From: Macrococcoides bohemicum | Lineage (GTDB): Bacteria > Bacillota > Bacilli > Staphylococcales > Staphylococcaceae | Assembly (NCBI RefSeq): GCF_003259675.1 | Contig: NZ_PZJG01000001.1 | Span: 1 to 64,000, forward strand | Length of the DNA stretch: 64,000 nucleotides | Reading direction: 5' to 3' | Shown: positions 54,865 through 64,000 of the stretch, one piece after another | Position numbering within the stretch: the first letter of the stretch is position 1 | How the letters are laid out: each line of letters starts with the position of its first letter | Notes under the pieces: model-generated | Databases searched by the model: none | The model's input: only the letters and a program-made list of their open reading frames with translations | Told to the model about the DNA's origin: nothing | Made by a program: the position numbers and the translations under genes

Positions 54865-56169
54865 GTGCCGATTAATCAACAGTTTGATTCTCATTTAACA
54901 ACAAATAAAATTAATAAAATAGAACAATTTGATTTAGACTTCCAGCTAAATGTTGCAGGGATCATGGATTATTTTCATGCATTTGCAGGAGAGCGTTATG
55001 TCTTTATCAATAAAGATAAATCCTTTAAGTTAATCGGTATCGGTCATCATTCAGTAGTTACAGCAGATACGATTCATCCTATTCAAATCGAACGACAGTT
55101 TAAGGCGATTGTTCAGGATGCAACATATATTGGTAATGGTTCGCAGTATGATTTAAAGCTTTTTGGTGGCTTTCAGTTTGATAATAATGAAAGTAAAAAT
55201 TTTTCTGCTTATGAAAAGAGTCATTTCATCATTCCGAAAATACAGATTGTTGAAAGTAATGGACACGCTTCAATAATATTTGTTGATCAATCTTTAGACA
55301 AAGCGCAGTTAATCGAAGCATTAAGACATCATACCGGAGATAATGTACCATATAACAAAATAATATCTGCTGAAGATATTGATCTGGACTTATTTAAATC
55401 TAATGCACATAAAGCAATATCGATGATGCAGGAAGAAAAACTGGAAAAAGTTGTGCTATCAAGAAAAAGAAAGATTACGATGGAACGAGATATCGATATT
55501 TCGCCACTCATCGATCAGGCGATGAAAAATCATGAAGTGAGTTATTTTGCTTTAATGGAGTCTGGAACACAAACATTTATTACAAAGACACCTGAACAGC
55601 TTGTTGCGGTGCAGAATGGCATCCTTCATACAAATGCCATTGCCGGAACGATGGGCAAAAGTATTGCAAACGCGAAACAAAAGTTACTGAATGATGAGAA
55701 GAATCTATATGAACATAAAATCGTTGTAGAAAGTATAAAGGAAGATCTCGCACCGTTTACAAATGAGATTACTTTAAAACAATCACCGGATATATTAGAA
55801 AATCAATTTTTCTATCATTTATATACACCGATTAATGCGAAGTTGAATCGTGGTGGATTATTAGAAGTAACTGAAAGTCTACATCCAACACCTGCACTGG
55901 GTGGTTTTCCGAAACGTGCGGCGATGCATTTCTTAGCGGAGGCAAATGAAGGGCGTGGATTATACGGTGCACCATTAGGTTATGTTGATTTAAATGATGA
56001 AGGTGAGTTTATCGTTGCCATACGTTCGATGGTTATCCAGGATAACACTGCGATGCTCTATGCAGGATGTGGTATTGTTAAGTCGAGTGTTGTAGAGAGT
56101 GAAGTTTATGAAACAGAAATTAAATTTAAACCGATGTTAGAAATGTTAGGAGTAAATGAAGATGAATGA
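54865..56169 (+). CDS. menF: Isochorismate synthase MenF
   Basis: 434 residues from GTG. Chorismate-binding fold: KVVLSRKRKITM, TPEQLVAVQNGILHTNAIAGTMGK, HPTPALGGFPKRAAM and GRGLYGAPLGYVD are catalytic-site signatures. Converts chorismate to isochorismate for menaquinone. An ATG two bases earlier is in another frame that stops quickly. Its end overlaps menD by eight bases. Confidence 0.94.
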   Translation: MPINQQFDSHLTTNKINKIEQFDLDFQLNVAGIMDYFHAFAGERYVFINKDKSFKLIGIGHHSVVTADTIHPIQIERQFKAIVQDATYIGNGSQYDLKLFGGFQFDNNESKNFSAYEKSHFIIPKIQIVESNGHASIIFVDQSLDKAQLIEALRHHTGDNVPYNKIISAEDIDLDLFKSNAHKAISMMQEEKLEKVVLSRKRKITMERDIDISPLIDQAMKNHEVSYFALMESGTQTFITKTPEQLVAVQNGILHTNAIAGTMGKSIANAKQKLLNDEKNLYEHKIVVESIKEDLAPFTNEITLKQSPDILENQFFYHLYTPINAKLNRGGLLEVTESLHPTPALGGFPKRAAMHFLAEANEGRGLYGAPLGYVDLNDEGEFIVAIRSMVIQDNTAMLYAGCGIVKSSVVESEVYETEIKFKPMLEMLGVNEDE

Positions 56170-57829
56170 CGCGTTAACAAAACAAGTGTTTCATTTCGTT
56201 AAATCATTATATGATTATGGTGTACATGAGATAGTGATTTCACCAGGATCACGCTCAACACCCGTTGCGATAACATGTGAACTTCATCCAAAGATGAAGA
56301 CGTATATTCATCCAGATGAACGCAGTGCAGCTTTTTATGCACTTGGACTGATGAAAGCAACGAATAAGCCGGTTGCAGTACTCTGTACATCTGGAACTGC
56401 AGCAAGTAACTATACGCCGGCAGTGTCTGAATGTTTTATCAGTCACATGCCGCTCGTTGTGATTACAAGTGACAGACCCCATGAACTGCGCAATGTCGGT
56501 GCACCACAGGCGATTAATCAGGTAGGGATGTTTAGCAATTTTGTACAATATGAACGTGACTTTCCGATCGCAGATGATACAGATGAATCGATTCAATTTA
56601 TCGATGCTGTAATGATGCAGTCTAGTCGTTATTTCAGTGGACCGATGAAAGGCCCAGTACATTTCAATATACCTTTCAGAGAACCATTGATGCCGGACTT
56701 TGAGCTAGCAGAAATGATGACAATTACTCCAAAGGTTCAGGTTAGTTATCAGAAGACATTTGATGTCAATACAGTCAAACCAATTATTCGTCAGGAAAAG
56801 GGCATCATAATCGTCGGTGATTGTCAGCTGGAAGATTTAACACAGATGCTTGTCTTTTCTACAATACATAATATACCGATTATTGCAGACCCGCTTAGTC
56901 AGATTCGTGATTTAAAGCACCCGAACGTTGTGACAACAGGAGACAGTATCTTTAAAGTCATTAAAGATATTCAGCCGGGTTATATTATTCGCGTCGGTAA
57001 CGCTGTTGTATCGAAAGCAATCAATCAATGGATTAAAACGCAGACAGCACCACAAATTTTAATCCAACCAAGAATTCAGCCTAATACATTTCCGAAAGTG
57101 CCGGACTTATTTATCGAAATTACTGCGAATGACTTCTTTAGACAAGTGGCAGAAGAGAAACCAGTCAACAATCAATCATGGATAAAATTCTGGCATACAT
57201 TAAATGATTTAGTCATCAATCACATTATGCAGCACACACAGACAATATTCGACGAAGGTAGTGCGATGTATCAGATCTTTAAACAAATCAAGAAGAATGA
57301 AGTCATTTTCCTGGGCAACAGTATGCCGATTAGAGATTGTGATACATTCTTTACAAACTTTGAAGGTAAACCGTATTGTAATCGTGGGGCAAATGGTATT
57401 GACGGTGTAGTGAGTACGGCGCTTGGGATGTCTCGACATAAAAAGGTGACGTTGATAATTGGTGATATCTCATTCTTCCATGATATGAACGGACTTGTTA
57501 TGCAGAAGATGTTATCAGAATATCACCATTCTCATATGATTAATATTGTAGTGATGAATAATAACGGTGGCGGTATCTTCAGTTATTTACCACAGTATGA
57601 AGATAAGAAGCATTTTGAACGTTTGTTTGGCACGCCGCTTAACCTCGATTTTGAACATACTGCAAAGTTGTATGACTTTAAATATAAGAAATTTAATGTA
57701 TTTGATGACATTACATTACCGAAAGGAAACGGCCATATTATTGAAATCACATCTGATCGAGAAGAGAATTTGAAAGCACACAACGCATTAATTACGTCAT
57801 TAAAGGCGAAACTCAATGCTGAAATATAA
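56162..57829 (+). CDS. menD: SEPHCHC synthase MenD
   Basis: 555 residues. ThDP-dependent; joins 2-oxoglutarate to isochorismate. The catalytic-Glu region is EIVISPGSRSTPVA (about 22-35), and the ThDP-binding motif GDISFFHDMNGLVMQKMLSEYHHSHMINIVVMNNNG begins with GD and ends NN. ATG 56162 has nine-base spacing from AGGAG; 56156 is too close. Overlaps menF and menH. Confidence 0.95.
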   Translation: MNDALTKQVFHFVKSLYDYGVHEIVISPGSRSTPVAITCELHPKMKTYIHPDERSAAFYALGLMKATNKPVAVLCTSGTAASNYTPAVSECFISHMPLVVITSDRPHELRNVGAPQAINQVGMFSNFVQYERDFPIADDTDESIQFIDAVMMQSSRYFSGPMKGPVHFNIPFREPLMPDFELAEMMTITPKVQVSYQKTFDVNTVKPIIRQEKGIIIVGDCQLEDLTQMLVFSTIHNIPIIADPLSQIRDLKHPNVVTTGDSIFKVIKDIQPGYIIRVGNAVVSKAINQWIKTQTAPQILIQPRIQPNTFPKVPDLFIEITANDFFRQVAEEKPVNNQSWIKFWHTLNDLVINHIMQHTQTIFDEGSAMYQIFKQIKKNEVIFLGNSMPIRDCDTFFTNFEGKPYCNRGANGIDGVVSTALGMSRHKKVTLIIGDISFFHDMNGLVMQKMLSEYHHSHMINIVVMNNNGGGIFSYLPQYEDKKHFERLFGTPLNLDFEHTAKLYDFKYKKFNVFDDITLPKGNGHIIEITSDREENLKAHNALITSLKAKLNAEI

Positions 57830-58610
57830 ATATTTTAATAGTAATAATGAAAGTCTTATCGTGATGATTCATGGTTTCCTGGGTAGCAGTCAAACCTTTC
57901 TACCGGCAAAAGAAAGACTGTTGTATCATACGGATGTGTTATTAGTGGAATGTCCAGGACATGGAGCAGCTTTTAATATTAATGAAACGTGGTCATTTGA
58001 TTCAATCGCAGCATCGCTTGCACAAACATTAACGCATTATCGAAATCAATATACCAAAATCATTCTGTATGGTTATTCGATGGGTGGTCGCATAGCGCTA
58101 TATACTGCACTGCATTATTCAGAACTGATCGATAAGCTCGTTATTGAAAGTGCGACGCCTGGAATTGAAGATGAGCAATTAAGAAGAGAACGTATTCAGC
58201 AGGATGAAGAACGTAGTAGATGGATAGAATTGGATTACTCAGCTTTTATAGCGCACTGGGAAAAGCTCTCTTTATTTAAAACGTATCATCCGTTAACTGA
58301 TGGACAACAAACAAGACAGCGTGATATAAGAATGCATCACGAACCAATTGGTATTGCTAAAGCTTTAAGAGAATATGGAACAGGCAGACAACCGAATCTC
58401 TGGCCGCTTTTACAAGATTTTAATAAACCAGTCTTATTGCTTACTGGAAGTTTAGATAAGAAGTTTGAATCAATCGCTAAACGTATGGTAGAAGAACTGC
58501 CGAATGCACGACATATGATAATTAAAGCGGGCCATACAATTCATGTGGAGAATTTAAAAATATTTGATACAATAATAGTATCGTTTATCAAGGAGGAAAA
58601 TCATGACTAG
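57816..58610 (+). CDS. menH: SHCHC synthase MenH (alpha/beta hydrolase)
   Basis: 264 residues. Eliminates pyruvate from the MenD product. Nucleophile elbow [11 protein letters not shown] (Ser near 88), acid Asp in [12 protein letters not shown] and His in AGHTIHVEN complete the triad. Overlaps menD by 14 bases and menB by 8. Confidence 0.9.
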   Translation: MLKYKYFNSNNESLIVMIHGFLGSSQTFLPAKERLLYHTDVLLVECPGHGAAFNINETWSFDSIAASLAQTLTHYRNQYTKIILYGYSMGGRIALYTALHYSELIDKLVIESATPGIEDEQLRRERIQQDEERSRWIELDYSAFIAHWEKLSLFKTYHPLTDGQQTRQRDIRMHHEPIGIAKALREYGTGRQPNLWPLLQDFNKPVLLLTGSLDKKFESIAKRMVEELPNARHMIIKAGHTIHVENLKIFDTIIVSFIKEENHD

Positions 58611-59421
58611 AGTTTGGGAAACATTAAAAGAGTATAAAGAAATAAAATATGAATTTTTTGAAGGTATCGCGAAAATTACGATCAACCGTCCGGAAGTTCG
58701 TAATGCGTTTACACCGAATACAGTAATGGAAATGATCGATGCATTCTCTCGTGCACGTGATGATCAAAGAGTAGGTGCAATCATCTTAACAGGTGAAGGT
58801 GACTTAGCATTCTGTTCAGGTGGAGATCAAAAAGTACGTGGCCATGGTGGTTACGTAGGTGATGACAATATTCCACGTTTAAACGTATTAGATTTACAAC
58901 GTTTAATCCGTGTTATTCCTAAACCAGTTGTAGCGATGGTTCGTGGCTATGCAATCGGTGGTGGACACGTATTACACATCGTATGTGACTTAACAATCGC
59001 TGCTGACAATGCACGTTTCGGTCAAACTGGACCAAAAGTAGGTTCATTTGATGCTGGATATGGTTCAGGTTACTTAGCAAGAATCGTTGGACATAAAAAA
59101 GCACGTGAAATATGGTACTTATGCCGTCAATATGATGCGCAGGAAGCATTAGATATGGGCTTAGTGAATACAGTAGTACCTTTAGACAAAATCGAGGATG
59201 AAACTGTACAATGGTGTAAAGAGATGTTACAACATTCTCCAACAGCATTACGTTTCTTAAAAGCTGCGATGAACGCTGATACTGATGGACTAGCTGGTTT
59301 ACAACAATTCGCTGGTGACGCTACATTGCTTTACTACACAAGTGATGAAGCGAAAGAAGGTCGTGACGCATTTAAAGAAAAACGTCAGCCGAACTTCGAT
59401 CAGTTCCCTAAATTCCCATAA
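58603..59421 (+). CDS. menB: 1,4-dihydroxy-2-naphthoyl-CoA synthase MenB
   Basis: 272 residues, crotonase fold. [19 protein letters not shown] and [16 protein letters not shown] form the oxyanion hole, and [21 protein letters not shown] is typical of MenB. Catalyses Dieckmann-type cyclisation of OSB-CoA. GGAGG ribosome site within menH. Followed by a terminator before menE. Confidence 0.96.
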   Translation: MTRVWETLKEYKEIKYEFFEGIAKITINRPEVRNAFTPNTVMEMIDAFSRARDDQRVGAIILTGEGDLAFCSGGDQKVRGHGGYVGDDNIPRLNVLDLQRLIRVIPKPVVAMVRGYAIGGGHVLHIVCDLTIAADNARFGQTGPKVGSFDAGYGSGYLARIVGHKKAREIWYLCRQYDAQEALDMGLVNTVVPLDKIEDETVQWCKEMLQHSPTALRFLKAAMNADTDGLAGLQQFAGDATLLYYTSDEAKEGRDAFKEKRQPNFDQFPKFP

Positions 59422-59442
59422 GAAATGATATAAATAAAAATC

Positions 59443-59488
59443 AGAACAACCGATTGTATTGTACAAATACATCCGGTTGTTCTTTTTT
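59443..59488 (+). terminator. Terminator between menB and menE
   Basis: AGAACAACCG and CGGTTGTTCT outer stem extended by TGTATT/AATACA, then T-run. Confidence 0.88.
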
Positions 59489-59562
59489 GAGAAGTAATAA
59501 TATATCAGTATGTTTAATATTTCTGCTATGATAATAGTAATACATAAATAGGACGTGAACGT

Positions 59563-60960
59563 ATGCAGTGGTTAAAAGATGCAGCTGAAAAGTATCCTGA
59601 AAAGTTAGCAATAATCTATTCAAATCAATCGGTAACGTATCTAGATTTATTTCATAAAGCGTGTCAGGTAGCTTGCAAGCTTTCTGAGTTAAAATATAAA
59701 AGAATTGCGCTACAAGCAGAAAATACATTAGATGATTGTTACATGATCCATGGTGCAATACTCGCCGGTATTGAACTCGTAATGATTAATAAACACTTAA
59801 CTGAAACAGAAATTCAAATACAAATGGATTCAGTAAATACTGAATTGTTAATTACAAATACTACATTTAAATCGATTCAAACGAAAACTAAATCTTTCAT
59901 ATTAAATAACTTAAATGAACAACCACTTTATCCTGTCGATAATCAACCAAATGATATACTTTCTATCATGTTTACTTCTGGCACGACTGGTGTTCAGAAA
60001 GCAGTACCACAACGCTTTATCAATCATTTAGCAAGTGCCGGGAATTGTAAAGCAACATTTACGTATGACCATAATTCAATTTGGCTGGATGTTCTGCCAT
60101 TGTTTCATATAAGTGGTTTAAGTATATTATTACGTGCAGTGATTGATGGCTGCACTGTCGTATTGCATGAAAATTTTGATGCAAGGCAGATTATAGATGA
60201 CATTAAAGAAAAAGAAATCACGCATCTCTCGCTTGTCCCTCAAACTTTAGAACGTCTCTTAAGACAAGGACTTAACCAGCAATATGCCCTTCAAGCCATA
60301 CTGATTGGTGGCGCTAAATTAGATGATCGTTTACTTATTCAGGCACGAAGTGCAGCGCTACCTATTTATACATCGTTTGGTATGACTGAAACATGTTCAC
60401 AGATGATTACAGCAACACCACAAGATATCGAGAAGTATCCGAAAAGTGTCGGCCAGGTAAATCAAAATATCCAATTATTTAATGTAGTGAATCAGGTCGG
60501 CGAAATTGGCGTACGTGGGGATAATGTGATGCACGGCTATCTCTATCCTGAAAGTGCAAATCAAGAAGTATTCATAGATGGATTTTTCTTAACAGGAGAT
60601 ATCGGGTATATCGAGGATGATTACCTGTATATATTAGACCGTCGTAAAGATTTAATTATTTCAGGTGGAGAAAACATATATCCTTCAGAAATTGAACAGG
60701 TCATATTAAGTCATACACCGGTGCATGCAGCTTGTGTCATTGGTATTGAAGATAGCAAGTGGGGCAGTGTCCCGGTTTGTTTATATGAAGCAGATTGTAA
60801 TATGGAGGCAACTATTCAAGATGCATTAAATAATAATATCGCAAAATATAAGCATCCTAAACAATTTATTCGGGTAAATAATTTAAAACGAACATCGAAT
60901 GGAAAAATATCACGTCATCAATGTAAGGAATGGTTTGTTCATGAATATCTCAAAGCTTAA
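59563..60960 (+). CDS. menE: o-Succinylbenzoate-CoA ligase MenE
   Basis: 465 residues, adenylate-forming family. P-loop-like MFTSGTTGVQKAVPQ (about 137-151), LPLFHISGLSI, TSFGMTETCSQ (about 267-277) and the hinge RRKDLIISGGENIYPSEIE (about 363-381). Activates OSB with ATP and CoA. Overlaps menC by 20 bases. Confidence 0.94.
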   Translation: MQWLKDAAEKYPEKLAIIYSNQSVTYLDLFHKACQVACKLSELKYKRIALQAENTLDDCYMIHGAILAGIELVMINKHLTETEIQIQMDSVNTELLITNTTFKSIQTKTKSFILNNLNEQPLYPVDNQPNDILSIMFTSGTTGVQKAVPQRFINHLASAGNCKATFTYDHNSIWLDVLPLFHISGLSILLRAVIDGCTVVLHENFDARQIIDDIKEKEITHLSLVPQTLERLLRQGLNQQYALQAILIGGAKLDDRLLIQARSAALPIYTSFGMTETCSQMITATPQDIEKYPKSVGQVNQNIQLFNVVNQVGEIGVRGDNVMHGYLYPESANQEVFIDGFFLTGDIGYIEDDYLYILDRRKDLIISGGENIYPSEIEQVILSHTPVHAACVIGIEDSKWGSVPVCLYEADCNMEATIQDALNNNIAKYKHPKQFIRVNNLKRTSNGKISRHQCKEWFVHEYLKA

Positions 60961-61921
60961 TATTTATTCATATGCTGCACCATTTAAAGCGCCGATTAAG
61001 ACAAATCTTATTACTTTAAATGAGCGTGAGGTGCTTGTAGCAGGTGTCGTAATTGATGGTGTGGAATATTATGCGGAAGCAAATAGTTTTGAAACCCCGT
61101 GGTATCATTTTGAAACGATAGAAACGGTTTATCAATCACTCGTAAGTCAGTTTGAAATAATAAAAAATAGACCATTATCTTCAATAGAAACACTCAATGC
61201 TTTACTTGATCCTGAAAAACCGAATGCATCCAGTTGTTTTGATATCATTGCGTATCAATATTTTAATCAATTACAGCCAGTGACAGTGTTGATCGGTCAA
61301 ACGCTACATCATGATGCACGTGCTATTCAACCAAACGCAGCACGTGTAAAATTAAAGATGCATAACAATATTTTAGAGCAGGTACAATTCATTCGTAAGA
61401 CGAGTGATATTCAAATCGTCATCGATGCAAACGGGTTAATGGATGCAAATCATTTTGACTTGATCTGTAAACTTTCTGAGTATGACATTCTTTATTTTGA
61501 AGAGCCGTTCAGTTCTATTGAAGATTATCGTTCAATCCATCGCTTGAATCCAAAGATTAATCTTGCCATCGATGAAAGTGCGACTGATGCGCATACGATA
61601 CAACAATTTTATAATATAGGCGTTAATACTGCTGTTATTAAATATAGTAGATTAGGTGGCGTGACTAGTGCACTTAAGATAAAAGAAAACTTACCAGAAA
61701 TGAACCTCGTATCTGGAGGCATGTATGAATTCGGACTAAGTAAATATTTTACGGCGCTGCTCGGTGAAACATTTCAGACTGTACCAGACATTACGCCGAA
61801 AGGTACTTATTTTGCGCATGACTTTACTGAATATGATGAAATAAACGAAGGCAACCAACTGATTTTATCAGTACCAGAAGTAAAGAAATCTCATCTCACA
61901 TTATTAGCTTCTTACGATTAA
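60941..61921 (+). CDS. menC: o-Succinylbenzoate synthase MenC
   Basis: 326 residues, enolase superfamily. Metal and catalytic residues lie at VKLKMH (KxK), IVIDANG, YFEEPF, LAIDES and VIKYSR. Dehydrates SHCHC to OSB. ATG 60941 is ten bases from AAGGA inside the menE tail; the earlier frame opening at 60899 is within menE. Confidence 0.93.
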   Translation: MNISKLNIYSYAAPFKAPIKTNLITLNEREVLVAGVVIDGVEYYAEANSFETPWYHFETIETVYQSLVSQFEIIKNRPLSSIETLNALLDPEKPNASSCFDIIAYQYFNQLQPVTVLIGQTLHHDARAIQPNAARVKLKMHNNILEQVQFIRKTSDIQIVIDANGLMDANHFDLICKLSEYDILYFEEPFSSIEDYRSIHRLNPKINLAIDESATDAHTIQQFYNIGVNTAVIKYSRLGGVTSALKIKENLPEMNLVSGGMYEFGLSKYFTALLGETFQTVPDITPKGTYFAHDFTEYDEINEGNQLILSVPEVKKSHLTLLASYD

Positions 61922-61936
61922 TAAAGCTGTATAAAT

Positions 61937-61970
61937 AAAAAGGAAATTCCATTTCGGAATTTCCTTTTTT
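61937..61970. terminator. Bidirectional terminator, menC / yidD
   Basis: AAAAGGAAATTCC/GGAATTTCCTTTT stem, T-run on plus; T-rich on minus. Confidence 0.88.
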
Positions 61971-62199
61971 AATGATGATGATGTTCTTTGTCTGGGACTG
62001 GGTCATAACCACCTGGATGAAATGGGTGACATTTAAGGATTCTTACTATCGTTAAATAGCTACCTTTTAGTGCACCGTGTGTTTCAATTGCTTCTAATCC
62101 ATATTGTGAACATGTCGGTGTGAAGCGGCATGTGGGTGGCGTCATCGGTGAGATATAGTTTCTGTAAAACTTAATACCAGCTAATAATAGTTGTTTCAT
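61969..62199 (-). CDS. yidD: Membrane protein insertion efficiency factor YidD
   Basis: 76 residues. Signature [31 protein letters not shown] and [14 protein letters not shown] with the conserved cysteines. Amphipathic, inner face of the membrane; assists YidC-dependent insertion. Ends with four consecutive histidines. Immediately follows the lipoprotein gene (nine-base gap). Confidence 0.93.
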   Translation of the reverse strand: MKQLLLAGIKFYRNYISPMTPPTCRFTPTCSQYGLEAIETHGALKGSYLTIVRILKCHPFHPGGYDPVPDKEHHHH

Positions 62200-62208
62200 A
62201 ATAATCTC

Positions 62209-62982
62209 CTAATCTATTTCATCTGCTTTATACATAGCAACATTTGTCTTATTAAAGGCCTTATAATGCGTTTCCTGTGTCATTAATATCGTAACAGGTT
62301 TATTTTTAATTTTAGCATTGACTTTGATATCGAATGACAATGTTTTGGGTAGCTTATTCACGGGTGATAATTCAACATCAAATGAACCACTTTGAATTTT
62401 AATATCTGTGAGATCATTAAATGTAGACACTTGATTCATGCTTGAGAAATCGACACCATAATCAAATAGATGCTTTAAATTCTGAGAGTTACCTTGATAT
62501 TGAATTGTGCTATCCGTCGTTTTTATATTATCAACTTCTTTTTTGACGACATTTTGAACAATATCTGTTAAATTAACCATATTTGATTGAACACTTGAAA
62601 AGTACTGGATATCAGCATTGCGTGCGCGATAATTTAAATATTGAGGTTCAGGAAAAGCTTCGATATTACCATCATCCATATTGAATATAACAGACTTTAC
62701 ATGATATTTCGTGTTATTTGAATCAGCTTTAATAAGTAGCGCGCTTTTATTAATCGTATCAAATTGAGATGCGGTATCCTGTGTAAACTTTGTTGTGAAC
62801 TTATCATATGAAATTGTTGTCTTATTAGTAGCATCGAGAGAAATGCTGTCTGTTGCTTTAATATTCTTCTGCATTCGAGCGATAATCTGGTCTTTCGTTA
62901 ACGGTTTCTTTTTTTCTTGTGGTGCTGCACAACCGGTAATAATTAATGTTAAAATAATAAAAAGTACAGTTAATTTTTTCAT
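62209..62982 (-). CDS. DUF6612-like lipoprotein
   Basis: 257 residues. Signal peptide with lipobox ITGC (Cys18), then a soluble extracellular beta-rich domain of the LolA/DUF6612-type outline (SISLDATNKTTISYDKFTTKF, SGSFDVELSPVNKLP). Such lipoproteins are surface exposed, function unknown. Ribosome site AGAGGT. Co-directional with yidD. Confidence 0.75.
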   Translation of the reverse strand: MKKLTVLFIILTLIITGCAAPQEKKKPLTKDQIIARMQKNIKATDSISLDATNKTTISYDKFTTKFTQDTASQFDTINKSALLIKADSNNTKYHVKSVIFNMDDGNIEAFPEPQYLNYRARNADIQYFSSVQSNMVNLTDIVQNVVKKEVDNIKTTDSTIQYQGNSQNLKHLFDYGVDFSSMNQVSTFNDLTDIKIQSGSFDVELSPVNKLPKTLSFDIKVNAKIKNKPVTILMTQETHYKAFNKTNVAMYKADEID

Positions 62983-63026
62983 AGTGACCTCTGGATAGAT
63001 AATTTTGTGATGAATGGAGCAGATTA

Positions 63027-63497
63027 ATGGTTTTTACAGATCATGTTGGCAATAAAGTAATCCTCGAAATAAAAGATAGGACCGATATTCCAAAAAGTAA
63101 ACATGTACTAATGATAACAAACTTTAAGGGTAATATGCTACTTACGAATAATAAAATTCGGGGTATTGAATTTCCAGGTGGTAAGGTTGAGTATGGTGAA
63201 ACACCTATTGAGGCAATGCATCGTGAATTATATGAAGAAACTGGTGGCGTAGTACGTAATTATGAGTTTATAGGCACCTATACCGTATATGATCAGACAC
63301 CATTCAGTAAAGATGTCTTCTATGTAGAAGTAGCACATATTGACAAGCTTGAAGATTATATGGAAACAGATGGGCCGGTAATTGCAAAGGCTCTGGAAGA
63401 TATTCAGACAGAAGATAAAAGTTTCCTGCTAAAAGATGATTGCATTCTGTACATATTAGATACACTAAAGGAGCGTTTTGATGTTCATTACGAGTAA
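63027..63497 (+). CDS. ytkD: Nudix nucleoside triphosphatase YtkD-like
   Basis: 156 residues. Nudix box GGKVEYGETPIEAMHRELYEETGG (about 51-74), slightly modified at the REUXEE core but with the Glu pairs intact. YtkD removes oxidised or excess nucleoside triphosphates. GATGAATGGAG precedes the ATG. Overlaps the hydrolase gene by 17 bases. Confidence 0.88.
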   Translation: MVFTDHVGNKVILEIKDRTDIPKSKHVLMITNFKGNMLLTNNKIRGIEFPGGKVEYGETPIEAMHRELYEETGGVVRNYEFIGTYTVYDQTPFSKDVFYVEVAHIDKLEDYMETDGPVIAKALEDIQTEDKSFLLKDDCILYILDTLKERFDVHYE

Positions 63498-64000
63498 AGT
63501 AATTCCAGCTTCTTATCAAGGTATAAGTTTTCAGGAGATAACTTATCAGTCTGACGCATTTGAAGTTAAAGGCTTATTATATGAGCCGAAACTTGTAGCG
63601 CGAATCGTTATATATCTTCGCGGTGGAAAAGGGCAGGTAGGGACGCTTAGACCAGCTGGACTGATGCGTTTTGCCTATCCGAATACACTTGTTGCAGCAC
63701 CTTATTACCGTGGCACGCATCATAATGGTCAGGATGAGTTTGGTGGAAGTGACCGTGAGGATGTATATGCGCTTGTGCGTATATTAAGAAAAAAGTATCC
63801 AGATGTACCATTACATTTTATAGGTTTTTCACGCGGGGGTATTCAAGGACTCGTTACTTATCAGGATAGTGACGTGACATCCTTTATTACATGGGGTGGT
63901 GTATCGAGTATTTATTACATGTATGATGAGCGACTAGACTTGCGCAGCATGTTAAAGCGTATCGTCGGTCCTATTACAGATAAAGCCGCCTATGATAAGC
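63481..64000 (+). CDS. Alpha/beta hydrolase, 3' end outside window
   Basis: Open to the window end (at least 173 residues). Strands RIVIYLRGG and then the nucleophile elbow HFIGFSRGGIQG (Ser near 118) mark a peptidase S9/DLH-like alpha/beta hydrolase; DEFGGSDREDVYALVRIL resembles prolyl-oligopeptidase-type family members. Overlaps ytkD, implying an operon. Substrate unknown. Confidence 0.82.
   Translation, partial: MFITSKVIPASYQGISFQEITYQSDAFEVKGLLYEPKLVARIVIYLRGGKGQVGTLRPAGLMRFAYPNTLVAAPYYRGTHHNGQDEFGGSDREDVYALVRILRKKYPDVPLHFIGFSRGGIQGLVTYQDSDVTSFITWGGVSSIYYMYDERLDLRSMLKRIVGPITDKAAYDK

Noticed and set aside
56255-56662. Minus-strand frame of 135 codons, His- and Cys-rich
   Set aside because: Fully inside menD, no ribosome site, composition typical of an antisense reading.
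58919-59248. Minus-strand frame of 109 codons
   Set aside because: Antisense to menB, which is clearly coding; no start signal.

Overview
The window is a low-GC Firmicutes chromosome segment that reads as Staphylococcaceae. The evidence is gene content: a comK-type regulator, a TRAP homologue, an airS/airR-like sensor pair, ecsAB-hit-yhaH-hpr-prsA-yhaM, hemEHY, menaquinone genes, and a tRNA-Gly of the kind used for cell-wall glycine bridges. Several features (a second ClpP-like protein, men genes in one block) do not fit my memory of S. aureus, so a Macrococcus- or Mammaliicoccus-like genome is my guess. No phage, transposase, CRISPR array, plasmid gene or rRNA was seen; nearly everything looks like conserved core chromosome.

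Layout. 1-2325: the 3' part of a large tRNA array (21 tRNAs, the first cut by the window edge), its terminator, then a tRNA-Leu(CAA) with its own promoter and terminator. 2335-8770: a lineage-variable stretch with a GNAT acetyltransferase, a bacterial PH-domain protein, an EamA transporter, a J-domain/HIRAN gene pair, a DUF1232 protein, two decayed small genes, a short ClpP paralogue under an apparent CtsR operator, and an orphan PTS IIC permease. 8771-21167: aminotransferase PatA, a polar amino-acid ABC transporter (binding protein fused to permease, plus ATPase), queG-trmL-nfrA, a 35-residue membrane peptide, a NagB-like protein with a 47-residue acidic protein, fumC, and ppx-ppk. 21192-28449: nitroreductase, RluA-type pseudouridine synthase, a GNAT-nitrilase fusion followed by an airSR-like two-component system, a small acetyltransferase, a four-helix membrane protein with a broken tandem copy, and a cation efflux protein. 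28635-44813: a dicarboxylate symporter, an XRE regulator, DUF445 and YlbF-family proteins, hemZ, yhaO-yhaN-yhaM, prsA, DUF3267, hpr, yhaH, hit, ecsAB and TRAP. 44944-49369: hemE-hemH-hemY (coproporphyrin-dependent heme branch) and lplA. 49445-52800: an IDEAL-domain protein, comK, tRNA-Asn/Ser, panE, and a second cluster of eight tRNAs. 53017-61921: two small unknown proteins, then menA (opposite strand) and menF-D-H-B-E-C. 61969-64000: yidD, a lipoprotein, ytkD and the start of an alpha/beta hydrolase.

How the genes work together. hemE/hemH/hemY and hemZ serve heme synthesis, and menA-F-D-H-B-E-C serve menaquinone synthesis, so the window carries much of the supply for the respiratory chain. 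The airSR-like pair may be a redox-sensing controller. YhaM and YhaO/YhaN act on nucleic acids; PrsA, Ecs and Hpr belong to the protein-export and exoprotein network. Most operons are closed by strong intrinsic terminators, many of them bidirectional between convergent genes.

Points most worth a second look: the CtsR-boxed ClpP paralogue that lacks the usual N-terminal axial loop, the J-domain/HIRAN pair, the non-translational tRNA-Gly, the 35-residue membrane peptide, and the complete men cluster adjoining a comK/tRNA block. I did not find a clear new multi-gene defence or mobile system.
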